This document shows positions 8,329-8,439 of a DNA stretch of 8,439 nucleotides, piece by piece; within the stretch, counting starts at the first letter, position 1, and each line of letters opens with the position of its first letter. This DNA is from Acidobacteriota bacterium (GTDB lineage Bacteria; Acidobacteriota; Terriglobia; UBA7540). A model generated the notes under the pieces. The model was not told where the DNA came from. It saw only the letters and a program-made list of their open reading frames with translations, and did no database searches. The translations under genes were made by a program, and so were the position numbers. The DNA is taken from the NCBI GenBank assembly GCA_021786455.1, contig JAJYNF010000184.1:1-8439 (forward strand), written 5' to 3'.

Positions 8329-8432
8329 AGACACAGCTCGCCGACCTGAGATCTCTGCTCAACCAAATTGAGCGTGAGAACGGCTTGCCGCTTAGCTGCA
8401 CTGACATCGAGCTAACCTCTGTTGTGCGGTGA
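8148..8432 (+). pseudogene. C-terminal part of the deaminase gene in a shifted frame
   Basis: This frame reads DAWPQFANEYDSNYRKEV, then an LM-rich helical stretch, RAYKPTTEFLPGDRLIMPQD and IETQLADLRSLLNQIEREN, ending with TGA at 8430-8432. It has protein-like composition and a heptad-like helix near the end, whereas the deaminase frame over the same bases is rich in Ser, Pro, Arg and Trp and ends at 8328. Its only upstream start, a GTG at 8100, has no Shine-Dalgarno and lies inside the deaminase frame. It is best read as the displaced tail of the same protein. No domain is recognised. Confidence 0.6.
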
Positions 8433-8439
8433 TCCGGGG

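Noticed and set aside
8100..8432. Independent small gene starting at GTG 8100
   Set aside because: There is no Shine-Dalgarno, and the first 15 residues over the overlap look like shadow sequence; the tail is better explained as the shifted end of the deaminase.

Overview
The window is a mostly GC-rich bacterial chromosome segment with ordinary soil-bacterium content. The gene set is a zinc alcohol dehydrogenase of the 'GYGASAH' type, a SYLF protein, a SAM hydrolase, Hsp20, ClpB and a RibD-like deaminase, plus an IS256-type element. This is compatible with Acidobacteriota or a neighbouring soil phylum. That placement is an impression from protein style, not a demonstrated assignment. Sharp sequence breaks (an inverted repeat at base 1, two frameshifts) would fit a metagenome-derived or single-cell assembly.

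Layout. Bases 1-978 (minus strand) carry a zinc-dependent alcohol dehydrogenase that runs off the left edge and lacks only its last few residues. It diverges from a secreted SYLF-domain (Ysc84-type) protein at 1178-1867. A gene-poor stretch follows (1868-2186). Next comes a minus-strand SAM hydrolase (DUF62 family, 2187-3002, TTG start) with a good sigma70-like promoter at 3047-3075. Immediately upstream of that promoter lies a decayed IS256-family element (3108-3861). Both terminal inverted repeats are still recognisable, but the transposase has a frameshift near its N-terminus and has lost the middle of the protein, including most of the catalytic core.

Between the element and the next gene is a strikingly AT-rich island (3862-4112) full of short inverted repeats. 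It ends in a TTGACA promoter and a strong Shine-Dalgarno that drive hsp20 (4113-4562). A 265-base leader with two possible stem-loops separates hsp20 from clpB (4828-7473), a full-length disaggregase. The last gene (7513 onward) is a RibD-like zinc deaminase with an unrecognised C-terminal region. A frameshift near 8136-8150 splits that region into a second frame, which runs to 8432.

How the genes work together. Hsp20 (holdase) and ClpB (disaggregase) form a protein-rescue pair in the same orientation: Hsp20 keeps unfolded clients in a state that ClpB, with DnaK, can resolve. The other genes have no obvious shared pathway. I see no tRNA, rRNA, CRISPR array or convincing new multi-gene system. 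The most unusual features are the AT-rich structured island before hsp20, the transposase missing its core inside intact ends, the non-canonical ClpB motif near pore loop 2, the split deaminase, and the foldback-like left edge.
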